63,483 nt of DNA from Streptomyces iconiensis (GTDB lineage Bacteria > Actinomycetota > Actinomycetes > Streptomycetales > Streptomycetaceae). How positions within the stretch are numbered: position 1 is the first letter of the stretch; each line of letters begins with the position of its first letter. Both the position numbers and the translations under genes were made by a program. The notes beneath the pieces are model-generated. The model ran no database searches. It worked only from the letters and a program-made list of their open reading frames with translations, and was not told the origin of the DNA. The stretch spans positions 1 to 63,483 of the forward strand of contig NZ_JANCPR020000057.1 of NCBI RefSeq assembly GCF_028657195.3, read 5' to 3'. Positions 15,390-24,038 of this stretch are shown piece by piece.

Positions 15390-18104
15390 GTGCGCAGACT
15401 CGCGCTGATCGTCGCGGTGTTGGCACTGCCGGCACTCATCGGTCCTGCCTCACACGCGGCCACCACGGCACCGGCCACCGCACGGCAGGGGGCTCAGGCG
15501 CAGCCGGGTGCCGACCCGGCCGATCCCGTCGACCTCCACGCGGCACGGGTGCAGTGGATCGACCACACCACCGTGGCCTGGCCGACGGAACTGGGCGACC
15601 CGGCCGGCGTGCACCGCCTTGTGCACAGCCCCGGTGGCGCACTGCGCATCGAGGAGGACGGCAGGCTCGCGGGCGGCGGCGAGACGCTGTCGCTCACGCG
15701 CGTACCCGGCGGCCTGGACAAGGGGCAGCGCGCCAAGTACCCGCATCTGGCACGCGGTTACGACGCCTACCGGCTCGCAGCGCACGCCGCGGCCAAGGCG
15801 CCCCGTGTGCTGCGCGGACAGGTGGTCGCGACGGTGGGCGGCCGGAAACCGTCGGCCGCCACCGGCGTGCAGATCCCCGGTGTCCTGGACGACCTGTACG
15901 CGCACGCGGCCACCCGCGCACGCCTCGGCCCCACCTTCGAAGGGCGCAGCGCCACCCTCGCCGTCTGGGCGCCCTCGGCGCGTCGCGTCGCGCTGGAGAT
16001 CGGCGGGCGCACGGTACGGATGCGCAGGGGAGCGGCCGACGGCGTATGGCGCGCGCACGGGCCGGCGGAGCGGTGGCGGAACGCCGCCTACCGCTACCGC
16101 GTGACCGTATGGGCGCCCACCGTCCAGAAGACCGTGACGAACGAGGTCACCGACCCGTATTCCACCGCGCTCACCACCGACTCGGTACGCAGCGTCGCAG
16201 CCGACCTGGACGACCCGCGCCTGAAGCCGCCGGGCTGGGACCGCCTCGCCAAGCCGGCAGCGCGGCCGGCACGCGACGCGAGCGTGCAGGAACTCCACAT
16301 CCGCGACTTCTCAGCGAGCGACCCCACCTCCCGTCACCCCGGCACCTACCGTGCCTTCACCGACCGCGACTCCGACGGCATGCGCCATCTGCGGCGCCTG
16401 GCCAGGGCCGGTACCAGCCACGTGCACCTGCTGCCCGCCTTCGACTTCAGCACCGTGCCCGAGCGCCGGACCGACCAGCAGCGGCCCGGCTGCGACCTGT
16501 CCTCCTACGCGCCCGACTCGGAGGAGCAGCAGAAGTGCGTCGGTGCCGCGGCGGGACGCGACGCGTACAACTGGGGCTACGACCCGCAGCACTACACCGT
16601 CCCGGAGGGCTCCTACGCCTCGGATGCCGAAGGGCCCGGCAGAACACGGGAGTTCAGGGGGATGGTCGGCGGGATCGCCGGGGCGGGGCTGCGTACCGTC
16701 ATGGACGTCGTCTACAACCACACCTCGGCTGCCGGTCAGGACGAGCGCTCCGTCCTCGACCGCATCGTGCCCGGCTACTACCAGCGCCTCCAGGCCGACG
16801 GAACCGTGGCCGACTCCACGTGCTGTGCCAACACGGCGCCCGAGCACGCCATGATGGGCAAGCTCACCGTCGACTCGGTCGTCACCTGGGCCAGGGACTA
16901 CAAGGTCGACGGCTTCCGGTTCGACCTGATGGGCCACCACCCGAAGGCGAACATCCTCGCCGTCCGCCGTGCCCTGGACCGGCTGACACGGCACGGGGAC
17001 GGCGTGGACGGCAAGTCGGTGCTTCTGTACGGCGAGGGCTGGAACTTCGGGGAGGTCGCCGACGATGCCCGCTTCACCCAGGCCACCCAGCGGAACATGG
17101 CGGGCACCGGCATCGCCACGTTCTCCGACCGCGCGCGCGACGCCGTACGCGGTGGCGGGCCCTTCGACGGCGATCCGCGCGTCCAGGGCTTCGCCAGCGG
17201 GCTGTGGAACGAGCCCAACGGGTCACCGGCCAACGGCTCGCGCGCCGAGCAGCGTGCCCGCCTCCTCCACTACCAGGACCTCATCAAGGTCGGCCTCAGC
17301 GGCAACCTCGCCGCCTACCGCTTCACCGACAGCAGGGGGCGCCGGGTGACGGGCGCCGGCGTCGACTACGGCGGACAGCCCGCCGGATACGCGGCTGCAC
17401 CCGGTGACGCGCTCGCCTACGCCGACGCGCACGACAACGAGACGCTCTACGACGCGCTCGCCTTCAAGCTCCCCGCTTCCCTGCCGGCGGCCGACCGTGC
17501 CCGTATGCAGGTCGTCGCGCTGGCGACCGGGGTGCTGTCCCAGGGCCCTTCCCTCTCCCAGGCGGGGACCGACCTGCTGCGGTCCAAGTCCCTGGACCGG
17601 AACTCCTTCGACTCGGGGGACTGGTTCAACGCGCTCCACTGGGACTGCCGGCGGGGCAACGGCTTCGGCCGCGGGCTGCCACCCGCCGACGACAACGCGC
17701 CCAAGTGGCCTTACGCACGGCCTCTGCTGACGTCCCCTCAGCTGAAGCCGACCTGCGCCGAGACCGGCGCGACGAGCGCGGCCTACCGCGACCTGTTGCG
17801 TATCCGCGGCTCCGAACCTGCCTTCAGCCAGCCGGACACGGGCGCCGTCCAGCGTGCGCTCTCCTTCCCCCTGTCGGGGGTGTCCGAGACGCCGGGTGCC
17901 GTGACCGCGCGCCTCGATGACCTGGTCCTCGTGCTGAACGCGAGCCCGCGTGCCGTCTCCCAGCGGGTGGGGGAACTCGCCGGTGAGCGCTACGCCGTGC
18001 ACCCGCTGCACCGTGACCCGGTGACGCGGCGCGCGGGGTACGACGCGAAGACCGGCACCTTCACGGTGCCGGCCCGGACCGTCGCCGTCTTCCGGCGTGG
18101 GTGA
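15390..18104 (+). CDS. pulA: Secreted type I pullulanase
   Basis: A 904-residue secreted alpha-1,6-debranching enzyme acting on pullulan or starch. The GTG at 15390 has GGGAGGG six to seven bases upstream. Residues 1-23 form a Sec signal (V-R-R-L-A-L-I-V-A-V-L-A-L-P) ending A-S-H-A. Next come a pullulanase N2-like domain, a CBM48 segment (A-T-L-A-V-W-A-P-S-A) and the GH13 domain with the pullulanase hallmark Y-N-W-G-Y-D-P. Catalytic residues are Asp in D-G-F-R-F-D-L-M-G, Glu in Y-G-E-G-W-N-F and Asp in D-A-H-D-N-E-T. A DUF3372-type beta domain closes the protein. Its promoter shares elements with malE, so outside debranching and maltodextrin uptake are probably co-regulated. It meets the next minus-strand gene with only six bases between stops. 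Confidence 0.93.
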   Translation: MRRLALIVAVLALPALIGPASHAATTAPATARQGAQAQPGADPADPVDLHAARVQWIDHTTVAWPTELGDPAGVHRLVHSPGGALRIEEDGRLAGGGETLSLTRVPGGLDKGQRAKYPHLARGYDAYRLAAHAAAKAPRVLRGQVVATVGGRKPSAATGVQIPGVLDDLYAHAATRARLGPTFEGRSATLAVWAPSARRVALEIGGRTVRMRRGAADGVWRAHGPAERWRNAAYRYRVTVWAPTVQKTVTNEVTDPYSTALTTDSVRSVAADLDDPRLKPPGWDRLAKPAARPARDASVQELHIRDFSASDPTSRHPGTYRAFTDRDSDGMRHLRRLARAGTSHVHLLPAFDFSTVPERRTDQQRPGCDLSSYAPDSEEQQKCVGAAAGRDAYNWGYDPQHYTVPEGSYASDAEGPGRTREFRGMVGGIAGAGLRTVMDVVYNHTSAAGQDERSVLDRIVPGYYQRLQADGTVADSTCCANTAPEHAMMGKLTVDSVVTWARDYKVDGFRFDLMGHHPKANILAVRRALDRLTRHGDGVDGKSVLLYGEGWNFGEVADDARFTQATQRNMAGTGIATFSDRARDAVRGGGPFDGDPRVQGFASGLWNEPNGSPANGSRAEQRARLLHYQDLIKVGLSGNLAAYRFTDSRGRRVTGAGVDYGGQPAGYAAAPGDALAYADAHDNETLYDALAFKLPASLPAADRARMQVVALATGVLSQGPSLSQAGTDLLRSKSLDRNSFDSGDWFNALHWDCRRGNGFGRGLPPADDNAPKWPYARPLLTSPQLKPTCAETGATSAAYRDLLRIRGSEPAFSQPDTGAVQRALSFPLSGVSETPGAVTARLDDLVLVLNASPRAVSQRVGELAGERYAVHPLHRDPVTRRAGYDAKTGTFTVPARTVAVFRRG

Positions 18105-18110
18105 CCCGCG

Positions 18111-18767
18111 TCAGCTCTGGCGCGCGATGGGGCATCCGCCGGTGAGGGTGCCCAGGAACGCGTTGGGGTCGTAGAAGTGCTCGACCTCTTCGAGGCGGAG
18201 GTCTTCGGAGACCTTCGCCACGCTCATCCCGTACATCTCGATCCGCTCACCGGAGGGCTGGAAGCCCTTGTACTCACCGGTGAAGTCGCCCCAGTGCCGC
18301 CACTTGAAGGCGACGACGGGCGGCGGCGAAAGCACTTCGAGCACCTCCCAGAAGAAACCGCCGGGGAGCGCGGTGTGGAAGACGTGGTGCTGGGAGGCGA
18401 AGCTCTCCTCCTCGCGGCGGTAGAAGACGCTGTCGCCGATGAGCACGTTGTAGCTGCCCTGTTCGGCGATGTCGGCCGCACTGGCCCACTCGTTGCCGTT
18501 GACGCGCGTACGGAAGGTGTCCGTGACCATGGAGACCCAGGTGTCGGGGTCCTGCTTGTGCGAGACCTCCATCTCGAAGACCTGCACGATGTTCTCGACG
18601 ATCGCCTCCAGCTGGTCGGACTGGAAGGTGTGGGTGCGCTGTTCGGGCATCACCACATGGGACAGGTGGTAGTCGGGCGCTCTCTCGCGCCAATCGCTCG
18701 GATCCGCCGCTGCGATCACTGCCTCGCGGCCCTGGAGCCAGAGGGGTGTCTCGCTGGTATCGGGCAT
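18111..18767 (-). CDS. SnoaL-like (NTF2-fold) protein
   Basis: A 218-residue cytoplasmic protein. The C-terminal part (K-W-R-H-W-G, R-I-E-M-Y-G-M-S-V-A-K-V, L-E-E-V-E-H-F-Y-D-P) has the look of SnoaL-like polyketide-cyclase/ester-cyclase proteins of the NTF2 fold. It may be built of two related halves, since Q-L-E-A-I-V-E-N-I and S-M-V-T-D-T-F also fit that fold. GAAGGA lies six bases upstream of ATG 18767. No biosynthetic partners are nearby, so substrate and role are unknown. GATCGGT-CACAA-ACCGATC (18811-18829) upstream may be an operator or leader hairpin. Confidence 0.6.
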   Translation of the reverse strand: MPDTSETPLWLQGREAVIAAADPSDWRERAPDYHLSHVVMPEQRTHTFQSDQLEAIVENIVQVFEMEVSHKQDPDTWVSMVTDTFRTRVNGNEWASAADIAEQGSYNVLIGDSVFYRREEESFASQHHVFHTALPGGFFWEVLEVLSPPPVVAFKWRHWGDFTGEYKGFQPSGERIEMYGMSVAKVSEDLRLEEVEHFYDPNAFLGTLTGGCPIARQS

Positions 18768-19144
18768 GAGCCATCCTTCGGTTGCGAAGGTTCGGGGGAT
18801 ACGTGGTGCGGATCGGTCACAAACCGATCAACGGTGATCCTGCCGCCTTCAAAACCCTTTCACAAGAAGGAAGTTGTGGGCACACCACATTCACAGAGCG
18901 GGCACATACGCGCGGCACGCACGCCTCTGCGGCGGCCTCGGCGACAGCCCCGGCGGCGCCGCAGGTCAGCGTGGGTCGGTGGGGGCCGGCTTGGGCCGGA
19001 CCGGGCGCCGAAGCGCGGGCGGCGGGTGCGAGGCGAGAGAGATAACGAGTTCACCAAGAGCGCCGGCGGACGGCTCCCGAGCGGCGGTGCGGACGGCGGT
19101 CCCGCGCGGCGTGGGGGTACATGCCGCAGTCAGCGGCCCCGGTG
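18768..19144 (-). other. Intergenic region with inverted repeat
   Basis: No supported gene. The half next to the SnoaL-like gene is less GC-rich (poly-A stretches around 18850-18885) and should carry its promoter. The inverted repeat GATCGGT/ACCGATC with a five-base spacer is at 18811-18829. Nothing else stands out. Confidence 0.45.
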
Positions 19145-21169
19145 TCAGCGCAGGGGAAGGACGCGGGAGCCGTCCTCGCGTTCGCCCGACAGCGCGGCGC
19201 GCACTCCGGGGCGTGCGGGGACGGCCAGGGTGTGGGAGTCGGAGGTGGCGGGGCTGCCTTCGACTCCCTTGCCCTGTGCCCGCATGCGCACGACGCTGTC
19301 GTCGGCCGCGGCGAGTACGTACCAGTCGCCCGCACGCGACTTCCACAGCACCCCGGTCAGCACGGCGCGCTCGCGTCCCCCGCACGCGGGTGAGCCGTTG
19401 GCGCGGGAGACCGCGGCTCCTGGCCTGCCCGGCGAGCGGGTGGGCGGCTGGAACTGTGCCATCACCCGGGCGCCGCCTCCCCGCCACGTCTCCGCGCGCG
19501 TGCACACCCATGCCGCCTCGCCGTCGCCCTCCGGCAGTTTCTGGCGGGCGAACTCCCACGAGTTGACGCTCTTCACGCCGATGCCGATCAGCGCGGGGAA
19601 ATGGCAGGCCGTACGTGCCAGCCGTACCCGCGCCGCCTCGCCCGTCGCTGCCCCCCTGTCGTCGCCCTCGCCGTCGGTCAGCCGTACGGGGGTCAGCTCG
19701 CCCAGGTCCGTGTACAGCTGCGATGCGTCGGCGCTGCCCTCGATGTCCTCGCTGCCCTCCAGTGACAGACCGGGCCAGCGGTCGCACGCACGGGGGTTCG
19801 TGTCGGGCGAGGCCACGGGCTCCGTCACCCCGTCCTGGTCCCTGCGCAGCCTCCTGCCGTCCGTGTCCGAGGGAGCCAGCAGATCGACGACGGAGGTACG
19901 CGCGACCCAAGGGGCCGTCAGATAGCGTGCGTTGCCTTCCCCGCGCGCGATCACCAGCGCGCCCGAAGCCGCGGCGCCCGCACGGTCCGTACGGGCCAGG
20001 TCCAGGGCCACGCCCCTCTCCTCCACCTCGTCCCTGTCCAGCGGCTCCGTGTACCGCGCCACGCGCAGCCCGTCGTACAGCAGCACCACGGCTGCGCCGT
20101 CCACCCGCCCCGCGTACAGCAGCTGGGGCGGCCCCGGAGGCGGCCCCGTCGCCGTGCCGCGTGCGGCGGAGACCCGCACATCGCTGTCGGGCCGCGCCCA
20201 CGCGGCCAGCGCGCGGCTCAACAGGGGCTCGTTACGGGTGAGTTGGCCCCGCGTGGGCCACGCGGAGAAGTCCGTACGGGCCGCGGTGCGCCACGCCGAC
20301 GCGCTCACGCGGGTGAGGGAGCCGGGATCCTGGGCCCGTTGCGCACCCGCGGGGAGCGCGTACGGCGGCTTCGCGCTGTCAGGCCCCGGACTCCACGAGT
20401 CGCCAGGCAATCCCAGCAGGCCCCCGCACATCACCACCGCGACGGCCGCAGCCGCAGCCGCACGCCGGTGCTGGCCCCGGCGCAGCAGGTCGGTGGGGCG
20501 TGCCTGGAGGGTGCACGCGTCGAACTCCTGCGACTCCAGCAGCGAACCGTCCCTGCTGCCCGGCGGCGCCTCGACCCCGTCAGCCGCACGGAAGGCCGCC
20601 TCGGCATCCGGCAGCCGCAGCTCGCGCAGCAGCCGCCGGATGTCGCGGTCGGCCAGTCCCTCAAGCTCGCGCAGTACATGGACGGCGCGTGCGGTCGCGG
20701 AGACCCTGGACAGCGCGTGGTCCAGCGCCAGTTCGTCGGCGCCGCCCGCACGGGGGAACAGGCGCAGCCCCACCAGCCAGGGCAGCAGCCCCGGCAGCAC
20801 CGGCAGCGGCGGCCCGAACCTGCGGGGCCGCTCAGCAGCCAGTGCCCCGCGCAGCACCCGCAGCCGCAGGCACGCGTACACCGGGTCCGGCCTGGCCCAC
20901 GCCGGGACGCCGGAACGGGGCCCCGGCAGCGGAACGGAAGCCGTGGACACACGCCCACGCGGCAGCGCGCGCTGCGCCACCCCGTGTGCCGCGAGCACTC
21001 TGCGGTGCCGGCCGAGCGAGGACGGCAGCAGGAGGTAGGCGATACGGACGAGCCGCGGATAGTGCTCGACGAGGGCCGCCTCGGCCTGCTCCACGTCGAT
21101 CGACCCCGACGGGGCCCATGGGTGCCCACCGCTGCCGTACGCCGCTGAAGTCACTTCACGGGAAGCCAC
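19145..21169 (-). CDS. Sigma-70-like membrane protein with extracytoplasmic C-terminus
   Basis: A 674-residue protein. The first ~215 residues resemble a degenerate sigma-70 ECF factor: V-E-H-Y-P-R-L-V-R-I-A-Y-L-L-L-P like region 2, and L-S-R-V-S-A-T-A-R-A-V-H-V-L-R-E-L-E-G-L then D-I-R-R-L-L-R-E-L like region 4. A single hydrophobic segment (A-A-A-A-V-A-V-V-M-C-G-G-L-L-G-L, coded near 20400-20465) follows. The remaining ~410 residues should lie outside the cell and are rich in short beta-like stretches. The start is a GTG at 21169 without a strong ribosome-binding site. Typical region 2 and 4 contacts are poorly kept, so promoter binding is doubtful. I do not know its function. Confidence 0.7.
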   Translation of the reverse strand: MASREVTSAAYGSGGHPWAPSGSIDVEQAEAALVEHYPRLVRIAYLLLPSSLGRHRRVLAAHGVAQRALPRGRVSTASVPLPGPRSGVPAWARPDPVYACLRLRVLRGALAAERPRRFGPPLPVLPGLLPWLVGLRLFPRAGGADELALDHALSRVSATARAVHVLRELEGLADRDIRRLLRELRLPDAEAAFRAADGVEAPPGSRDGSLLESQEFDACTLQARPTDLLRRGQHRRAAAAAAVAVVMCGGLLGLPGDSWSPGPDSAKPPYALPAGAQRAQDPGSLTRVSASAWRTAARTDFSAWPTRGQLTRNEPLLSRALAAWARPDSDVRVSAARGTATGPPPGPPQLLYAGRVDGAAVVLLYDGLRVARYTEPLDRDEVEERGVALDLARTDRAGAAASGALVIARGEGNARYLTAPWVARTSVVDLLAPSDTDGRRLRRDQDGVTEPVASPDTNPRACDRWPGLSLEGSEDIEGSADASQLYTDLGELTPVRLTDGEGDDRGAATGEAARVRLARTACHFPALIGIGVKSVNSWEFARQKLPEGDGEAAWVCTRAETWRGGGARVMAQFQPPTRSPGRPGAAVSRANGSPACGGRERAVLTGVLWKSRAGDWYVLAAADDSVVRMRAQGKGVEGSPATSDSHTLAVPARPGVRAALSGEREDGSRVLPLR

Positions 21170-21251
21170 GTTCGTCTGAACGAGCGATGGGTCCGACGGT
21201 CACCTTTCAGGGCACCTGAACCGGGCCGGGGGCCGCTCCTCCCCGGCCGGG

Positions 21252-22175
21252 TCACAGCGCGTCGGCCTCCTCGCTCCAGGGGCGCCAGTGCCCCGTGGCG
21301 TCGACGGTTCCCAGCTGCTGGTCGGCGAAGTGCACGCCGTAGCCGAAGACGCCGTCCCCGGCGAGGAATTCCACCAGCCGGCGCCGGGAGCGTTCGGCCT
21401 CGGCGGGGTCGTGGTCGAGGACCACTTCCCAGTCGGGGTTACGGACCTGGACCGGCGAGTGCATGGCGTCGCCGAAGGCCACGACCTGCCGGCCGTCGCC
21501 GGTGTCGAGCACCCAGGCGGTGTGCCCGGGTGTGTGTCCCGGCAGGGCCCAGGCACGTACGCCCTCGGCGATCTCCGTACCGTCGGCCACGGCCGTCGTC
21601 CGTTCGCTCCCTCCCGCGAGCAGCGGAGCGGAAGCGGGATCGGAGGGATCGGCGTGCTGCGGCTCGCCTTCGCCGATGATCCACCGGGCGTCCGGGAACA
21701 GGCTGTGCCGTCCCTCGACCGCGTCGGGCCTGGCCCAGCCGCTGTGGTCGCCGTGCAGATGCGTGAAGGCGACCGTCTCCAGCGCGGCCGGATCGACGCC
21801 GAGCTGGGCAAGGGAGGCGGGGAGGTCCTGTACGTGGTCGAACGCGTGCTGGAAGTGTTCCGGGTCCTCACCCGAGATGCGTCCGTGCCCGGCGTCGAGC
21901 AACAGGCGGGTCCCGGCGCGCTCGACGAGCAGCGCTCCGCACCCCATGGCCAGGTGGCCGAGTTCGGTGAGGTGTGTGCCGTGCGGGCTCCAGTCCTCCT
22001 CGGTCGAGGTGGGGTAGACCCGGTCCGGAATCATGGCGACGCCCGCGTCGGGAACGTAGCTGAGGGTGAGTTCGCCCAGGGTCCGCTTCCACAGGCGCGG
22101 CAGCCGGTACCCGGAGCCGCCGGTGCGGTCGTGCCGTGGGCTTCCGGCCGTGGTGGTCCGCTCACTGGTCGGCAT
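21252..22175 (-). CDS. Metallo-beta-lactamase-fold hydrolase
   Basis: A 307-residue MBL-fold enzyme with the H-x-H-x-D-H metal motif in T-H-L-H-G-D-H-S-G-W, the later His in L-P-G-H-T-P-G-H-T and the bridging Asp in F-G-D-A-M-H. This pattern fits quorum-lactonase/glyoxalase-II-like hydrolases, but the substrate is open. The ATG at 22175 has AGGAAAGG upstream. The frame stays open to 22289, where the extra residues match an MFS transporter N-terminus rather than an MBL protein (see the pseudogene entry). It is divergent from the TetR gene and may now be its target. Confidence 0.87.
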   Translation of the reverse strand: MPTSERTTTAGSPRHDRTGGSGYRLPRLWKRTLGELTLSYVPDAGVAMIPDRVYPTSTEEDWSPHGTHLTELGHLAMGCGALLVERAGTRLLLDAGHGRISGEDPEHFQHAFDHVQDLPASLAQLGVDPAALETVAFTHLHGDHSGWARPDAVEGRHSLFPDARWIIGEGEPQHADPSDPASAPLLAGGSERTTAVADGTEIAEGVRAWALPGHTPGHTAWVLDTGDGRQVVAFGDAMHSPVQVRNPDWEVVLDHDPAEAERSRRRLVEFLAGDGVFGYGVHFADQQLGTVDATGHWRPWSEEADAL

Positions 22176-22215
22176 CGTTGGAGCCTTTCCTCGTTGGTGT
22201 CTTCGTTCGTGTTCC

Positions 22216-22363
22216 GGCAGGGCCCGGGACATGACCGGCAGCAGCGGTTGTGCGTAAGAGATGTTCGCGACGGCGGCACCGCACGTCACCTACGCAGGAG
22301 CACGGTCGCGCGGCTCGGCGTGGGACGGGCGACGGCACTCGTTCCGAATTTCGGATCGCTCAT
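22216..22363 (-). pseudogene. Frameshifted 5' remnant of an MFS transporter
   Basis: On the minus strand an ATG at 22363, preceded by AAGGA, reads M-S-D-P-K-F-G-T-S-A-V-A-R-P... and stops at 22286 after 25 codons ending T-V-L-L-R-R. In a shifted frame from 22289 the sequence continues T-C-G-A-A-V-A-N-I-S-Y-A-Q-P-L-L-P-V-M-S-R, the classic first-helix signature of AraJ/sugar-efflux MFS transporters. MFS-like sequence ends around 22216, just before the MBL gene. I infer a transporter gene broken by a frameshift and a large deletion, leaving its promoter end facing TetR. Confidence 0.65.
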
Positions 22364-22403
22364 GCCAGAATCCTTGCCCCGGCGCGGCGAGTGCGTCAAA
22401 CCA

Positions 22404-22425
22404 TTTCGGATTGATTGATCCGGAA
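22404..22425. promoter_or_regulatory. Candidate TetR operator
   Basis: Inverted repeat with arms TTTCGGAT (22404-22411) and ATCCGGAA (22418-22425), seven of eight positions complementary, spacer six bases. It sits in the divergent region next to a minus-strand TTGACG (22394-22399) that could be a -35 box for the MFS remnant/MBL direction. Size and place suit autoregulation by the adjacent TetR protein. Confidence 0.5.
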
Positions 22426-22558
22426 GGGAGAGGGGTCACGCGCCCCGGCCAAGAGGCTCGTGGCCACTTTATGGAGCGGTTGGTCCACTATGGGGGTGCA
22501 GGGGAGCGCTCCGTGCGCGTGCGCTGGAGCGATCGTATTGAGAACTCAGGAGGTTCAT

Positions 22559-23170
22559 GTGCCGCCCGCAGGCCGCCCCCGTGCCTTCGACATGGAGGCC
22601 GTACTCGACGCCGCGATGCTGCTGTTCTGGGAGCAGGGCTACGAGGCGACCTCACTGGCACAGCTGCGAGCGGCCACCGGACTGTCGTCCGCGAGCCTGT
22701 ACGGCGTCTTCGGCTCCAAAGAAGGGCTGTTCAAGCGGGTCGTCGAGCACTACATGCAGGGTCCGGGCAGCGTCACGGCCGCCGTCGAGGACGAGACGGC
22801 CGGCTCCCGCGAGGTCATCGGCGGCCTGCTGCACGGCTCGATCGACATGCAGGCCGACACCTCCCACCCCACCGGCTGCCTGATCGCGCTGTCCGGGACC
22901 ATGCGCGCGCCGGGCGAGGACCACGCGGGAGTACGCGCGGCCGTCACGGCACGCCGCACGGCCGACAGGGCGCACATCAGGCAGTACGTCGAACGCGGCC
23001 TGGCCAAGGGCGAACTCGACCCCACCACCGAAACCGAGGGACTGACCTCCCTGGTCCACGGCTTCCTGCTGGGCATCTCCACCCAACTACGCGACGGCGT
23101 ACCCGCCCCCACCCTCCACGCCGCAGCCGACACCCTACTGAGCAACTGGCACCAGACCGAGCCCGATTGA
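22559..23170 (+). CDS. TetR-family regulator
   Basis: A 203-residue regulator. The N-terminal HTH reads A-A-M-L-L-F-W-E-Q-G-Y-E-A-T-S-L-A-Q-L followed by S-S-A-S-L-Y-G-V-F-G-S-K-E-G-L-F, typical of the TetR group that controls efflux pumps or oxidoreductases. The C-terminal half should bind a ligand and dimerise. GTG 22559 is the start: CAGGAGG at 22547-22553 sits five bases upstream, while the frame opens earlier at 22415. It diverges from the MBL gene and from the MFS remnant; the likely original target was the lost transporter. Confidence 0.9.
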   Translation: MPPAGRPRAFDMEAVLDAAMLLFWEQGYEATSLAQLRAATGLSSASLYGVFGSKEGLFKRVVEHYMQGPGSVTAAVEDETAGSREVIGGLLHGSIDMQADTSHPTGCLIALSGTMRAPGEDHAGVRAAVTARRTADRAHIRQYVERGLAKGELDPTTETEGLTSLVHGFLLGISTQLRDGVPAPTLHAAADTLLSNWHQTEPD

Positions 23171-23180
23171 GCCCCGGCCC

Positions 23181-23335
23181 CTCCTCTCGCCGCGACGGCG
23201 AGCAGCCCGGCGGAGGGCACCCCCTTCTCGCCGCGACGGCGAACAGCCACAGCGGACAGGGGCCGGCGGGAGGGCACACCCTCTTCTCGCCGCGACGGTG
23301 AGCAGCCACAGCGGACAGGGTCCGGCGGAATGACC
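23181..23335. repeat. Three-copy hairpin repeat between convergent genes
   Basis: Three related units begin near 23181, 23222 and 23281. Each carries CTCGCCGCGACGGCGAG or a close variant, a six-pair stem with loop GCGAC. Units 2 and 3 share a further ACAGCGGACAGGG block that unit 1 lacks. The array lies between the TetR and DUF1707 stops, so it probably serves as a terminator cluster. A similar CCGCCGCGACGGCG core occurs at about 7277 after malG. Confidence 0.75.
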
Positions 23336-23365
23336 GACAAGAGAACCCCAACGCGGGAAGGCAAC

Positions 23366-23950
23366 TCAACCGTGGCGGAGGCGATGCACGCGGCCCGGGT
23401 GGCGGATGGTCACTCCGCCCATGCCGCCCGTGCCGGTGAGGCGTACGAGCGGGGCGCCCGGGGCGCGGTCGGGGGTGGTCTTGTCCTTGAGGCCGCCGAT
23501 GCCGGGTTCGACGCCGTCGGTGTCCGCTTCCCACTCGGGCGGAACGATGAGGGTGACGCCCGCCATCTGTCCGTGTACCTCGATCTCGATCACGGGCAAC
23601 CGGCACTCGGTGCGGGTGAAGTCGAGCTTGATGCCGCCCATGCCGCCGTGCGCGGTGATGTGCGGCGGCACCCGCCAGCGCCCTGCGCGGGTGACGCCGT
23701 GCACGCCGCCCTTGAGAACGAGCGGCGCGTCGTTCTCCGGTGAGGTGTCGGCGGGCAGGTCGGCGGTGAGCGGTTCGAGGTCGGCGAACGTCTTGGCGGT
23801 CAGCGCCTTCTCCAGGCGCCCTTCCAACTCGTCGAGTTCGAGGCGGCCTTCGGCCGCCGCGTCCCGGAGGCGCTCCACCACCTCGTCGCGGTCGGCGTGC
23901 GAGGCGCGTAGTCCCCCGGTCGGTGCGGGGCTCCGGTGTTCTGCGGTCAT
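23366..23950 (-). CDS. DUF1707 domain protein
   Basis: A 194-residue protein. The N-terminal DUF1707 domain is clear: L-R-A-S-H-A-D-R-D-E-V-V-E-R-L-R-D-A-A-A-E-G-R-L followed by E-L-E-G-R-L-E-K-A-L-T-A-K-T. The C-terminal half is beta-rich with G-G-M-G-G motifs and resembles the cell-wall-active-antibiotic-response (LiaF-like) fold. There are no membrane segments. I place the start at ATG 23950; ATG 23962 is possible and neither has a good ribosome-binding site. It follows the histidine kinase gene closely on the same strand. LiaF-like proteins often modulate adjacent kinases, a role that would fit but is inference. Confidence 0.82.
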   Translation of the reverse strand: MTAEHRSPAPTGGLRASHADRDEVVERLRDAAAEGRLELDELEGRLEKALTAKTFADLEPLTADLPADTSPENDAPLVLKGGVHGVTRAGRWRVPPHITAHGGMGGIKLDFTRTECRLPVIEIEVHGQMAGVTLIVPPEWEADTDGVEPGIGGLKDKTTPDRAPGAPLVRLTGTGGMGGVTIRHPGRVHRLRHG

Positions 23951-24038
23951 ATGCGCGAGCATACGGACATCCGGCGCCCCCTCCAACGGGCGCTCAGGAC
24001 CAACAAGGTGCGGGGCACCAGCGAGGTGCGGTGGCCGC

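Noticed and set aside
22415..22558. Upstream 48-codon extension of TetR
   Set aside because: It runs through the operator and promoter, while a perfect CAGGAGG precedes GTG 22559.
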